A stretch of DNA of 64,000 bases, from the NCBI RefSeq assembly GCF_030012215.1, contig NZ_JASCXX010000004.1, positions 124,001 to 188,000 of the forward strand, written 5' to 3'. The notes below the pieces were generated by a model that did not search any database, was not told the origin of the DNA, and saw nothing but the letters and a program-made list of their open reading frames with translations. Both the position numbers and the translations under genes were made by a program. The DNA is from Anaerobaca lacustris. GTDB taxonomy: Bacteria; Planctomycetota; Phycisphaerae; Sedimentisphaerales; Anaerobacaceae. Positions 63,769-64,000 of the stretch are shown piece by piece; position 1 is the stretch's first letter; each line of letters starts with the position of its first letter.

Positions 63769-64000
63769 CCATAGGCCCCTGATTCCCGTGGGTTGCTGTA
63801 CGCTCAACCGTCCTGGTACTATCTATCAGCCTTTGCAGTTCCTGTAAATGGTGACCTATCGTTTTTTCGTACCCGGCGTTCTTCGGCACGTAGTATCGCT
63901 CGGGCGCGCCGGGAAGGTATTCCTGGGCCACGAATCCTTCGGGAAAGTCGTGCGGGTACTTGTAGGCGGCGCCGATGCCGGCCTTCTTCGCAGCCGCATA
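63755..64000 (-). CDS. rarA: RarA/MgsA-like recombination ATPase, C-terminal end (partial)
   Basis: The window ends inside this gene. The visible 81 codons contain the RarA C-terminal signature YKYPHDFPEGFVAQEYLPG and RYYVPKNAGYEK, then a short tail ending TGA. RarA is an AAA+ ATPase that acts at stalled replication forks. It heads an operon with the cyclo-ligase and L,D-transpeptidase genes. Confidence 0.88.
   Translation of the reverse strand, partial: YAAAKKAGIGAAYKYPHDFPEGFVAQEYLPGAPERYYVPKNAGYEKTIGHHLQELQRLIDSTRTVERTATHGNQGPMDGQG

Overview
This is a GC-rich bacterial window, dense with genes on both strands. The gene content points to the Planctomycetota, most likely class Phycisphaerae and a Sedimentisphaerales-like anaerobe. 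That placement is an inference from large exported LamG and discoidin proteins, Tat-exported sugar oxidoreductases and isomerases, a DUF2617 protein, a DUF4091 glycosidase-like protein, a prepilin-like protein, an LpxB homologue and a ferredoxin-dependent 2-oxoacid oxidoreductase. No rRNA, tRNA, CRISPR array, prophage or complete insertion sequence was seen.

Layout. 1-143: end of metK and its terminator. 242-6053: two tandem multidomain exported proteins that share most of their length but have different N-terminal modules. 6334-9275: an EamA transporter, LpxB and an XRE-cupin regulator. 9748-16916: a chemosensory island with two cheW-mcp cassettes and a porin in the second, without cheA. 17218-23130: a membrane-anchored SurA/PpiD-like protein, two small membrane proteins, RNase III, a STAS protein and a YifB/ComM ATPase. 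23518-27602 (minus): an apparent operon of an exported OB-fold-like protein, a pseudopilin-like protein and a complete zinc/manganese-type ABC transporter. A His-rich nickel/cobalt transporter lies upstream. 28658-33964: a cupin, a TPR-like membrane protein, a DUF2617 protein, a CPBP protease, an endonuclease III homologue and an AbiEii-like nucleotidyltransferase with a small overlapping partner.

34125-37947: three consecutive Tat-exported sugar-metabolism proteins. 37981-38347: a cluster of palindromic repeats beside an orphan DUF433 antitoxin. 38676-42867 (minus): a GntR (YtrA-type) regulator, an ABC ATPase and two large membrane proteins, behind a promoter overlapped by a palindromic operator. 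43013-49388: a DUF4091 glycosidase-like protein, two membrane proteins, a short-chain dehydrogenase and an isochorismatase-ThuA fusion. 49553-54648: an ECF sigma factor, an anti-sigma factor whose periplasmic part is a whole DUF4139-like domain, and two exported relatives of that domain. 54809-57562: a four-subunit VOR-type 2-oxoacid:ferredoxin oxidoreductase. 57717-64000: a family 2 glycoside hydrolase, clpX, and a minus-strand rarA / 5-formyl-THF cyclo-ligase / L,D-transpeptidase operon.

Two themes stand out. First, the window carries short palindromes, several with a GTAG base like the REPs handled by RAYT transposases. At least two sit in frame inside genes: one supplies the signal-peptide core of the DUF4091 protein, and a REP-like one lies in the linker of the anti-sigma factor. 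Second, the sigma/anti-sigma/DUF4139 cluster and the pseudopilin-metal ABC operon are the best candidates for undescribed systems.

Starts were moved to internal codons wherever a Shine-Dalgarno sequence or family length argued for it. Coordinates of very short sites may be off by a base.
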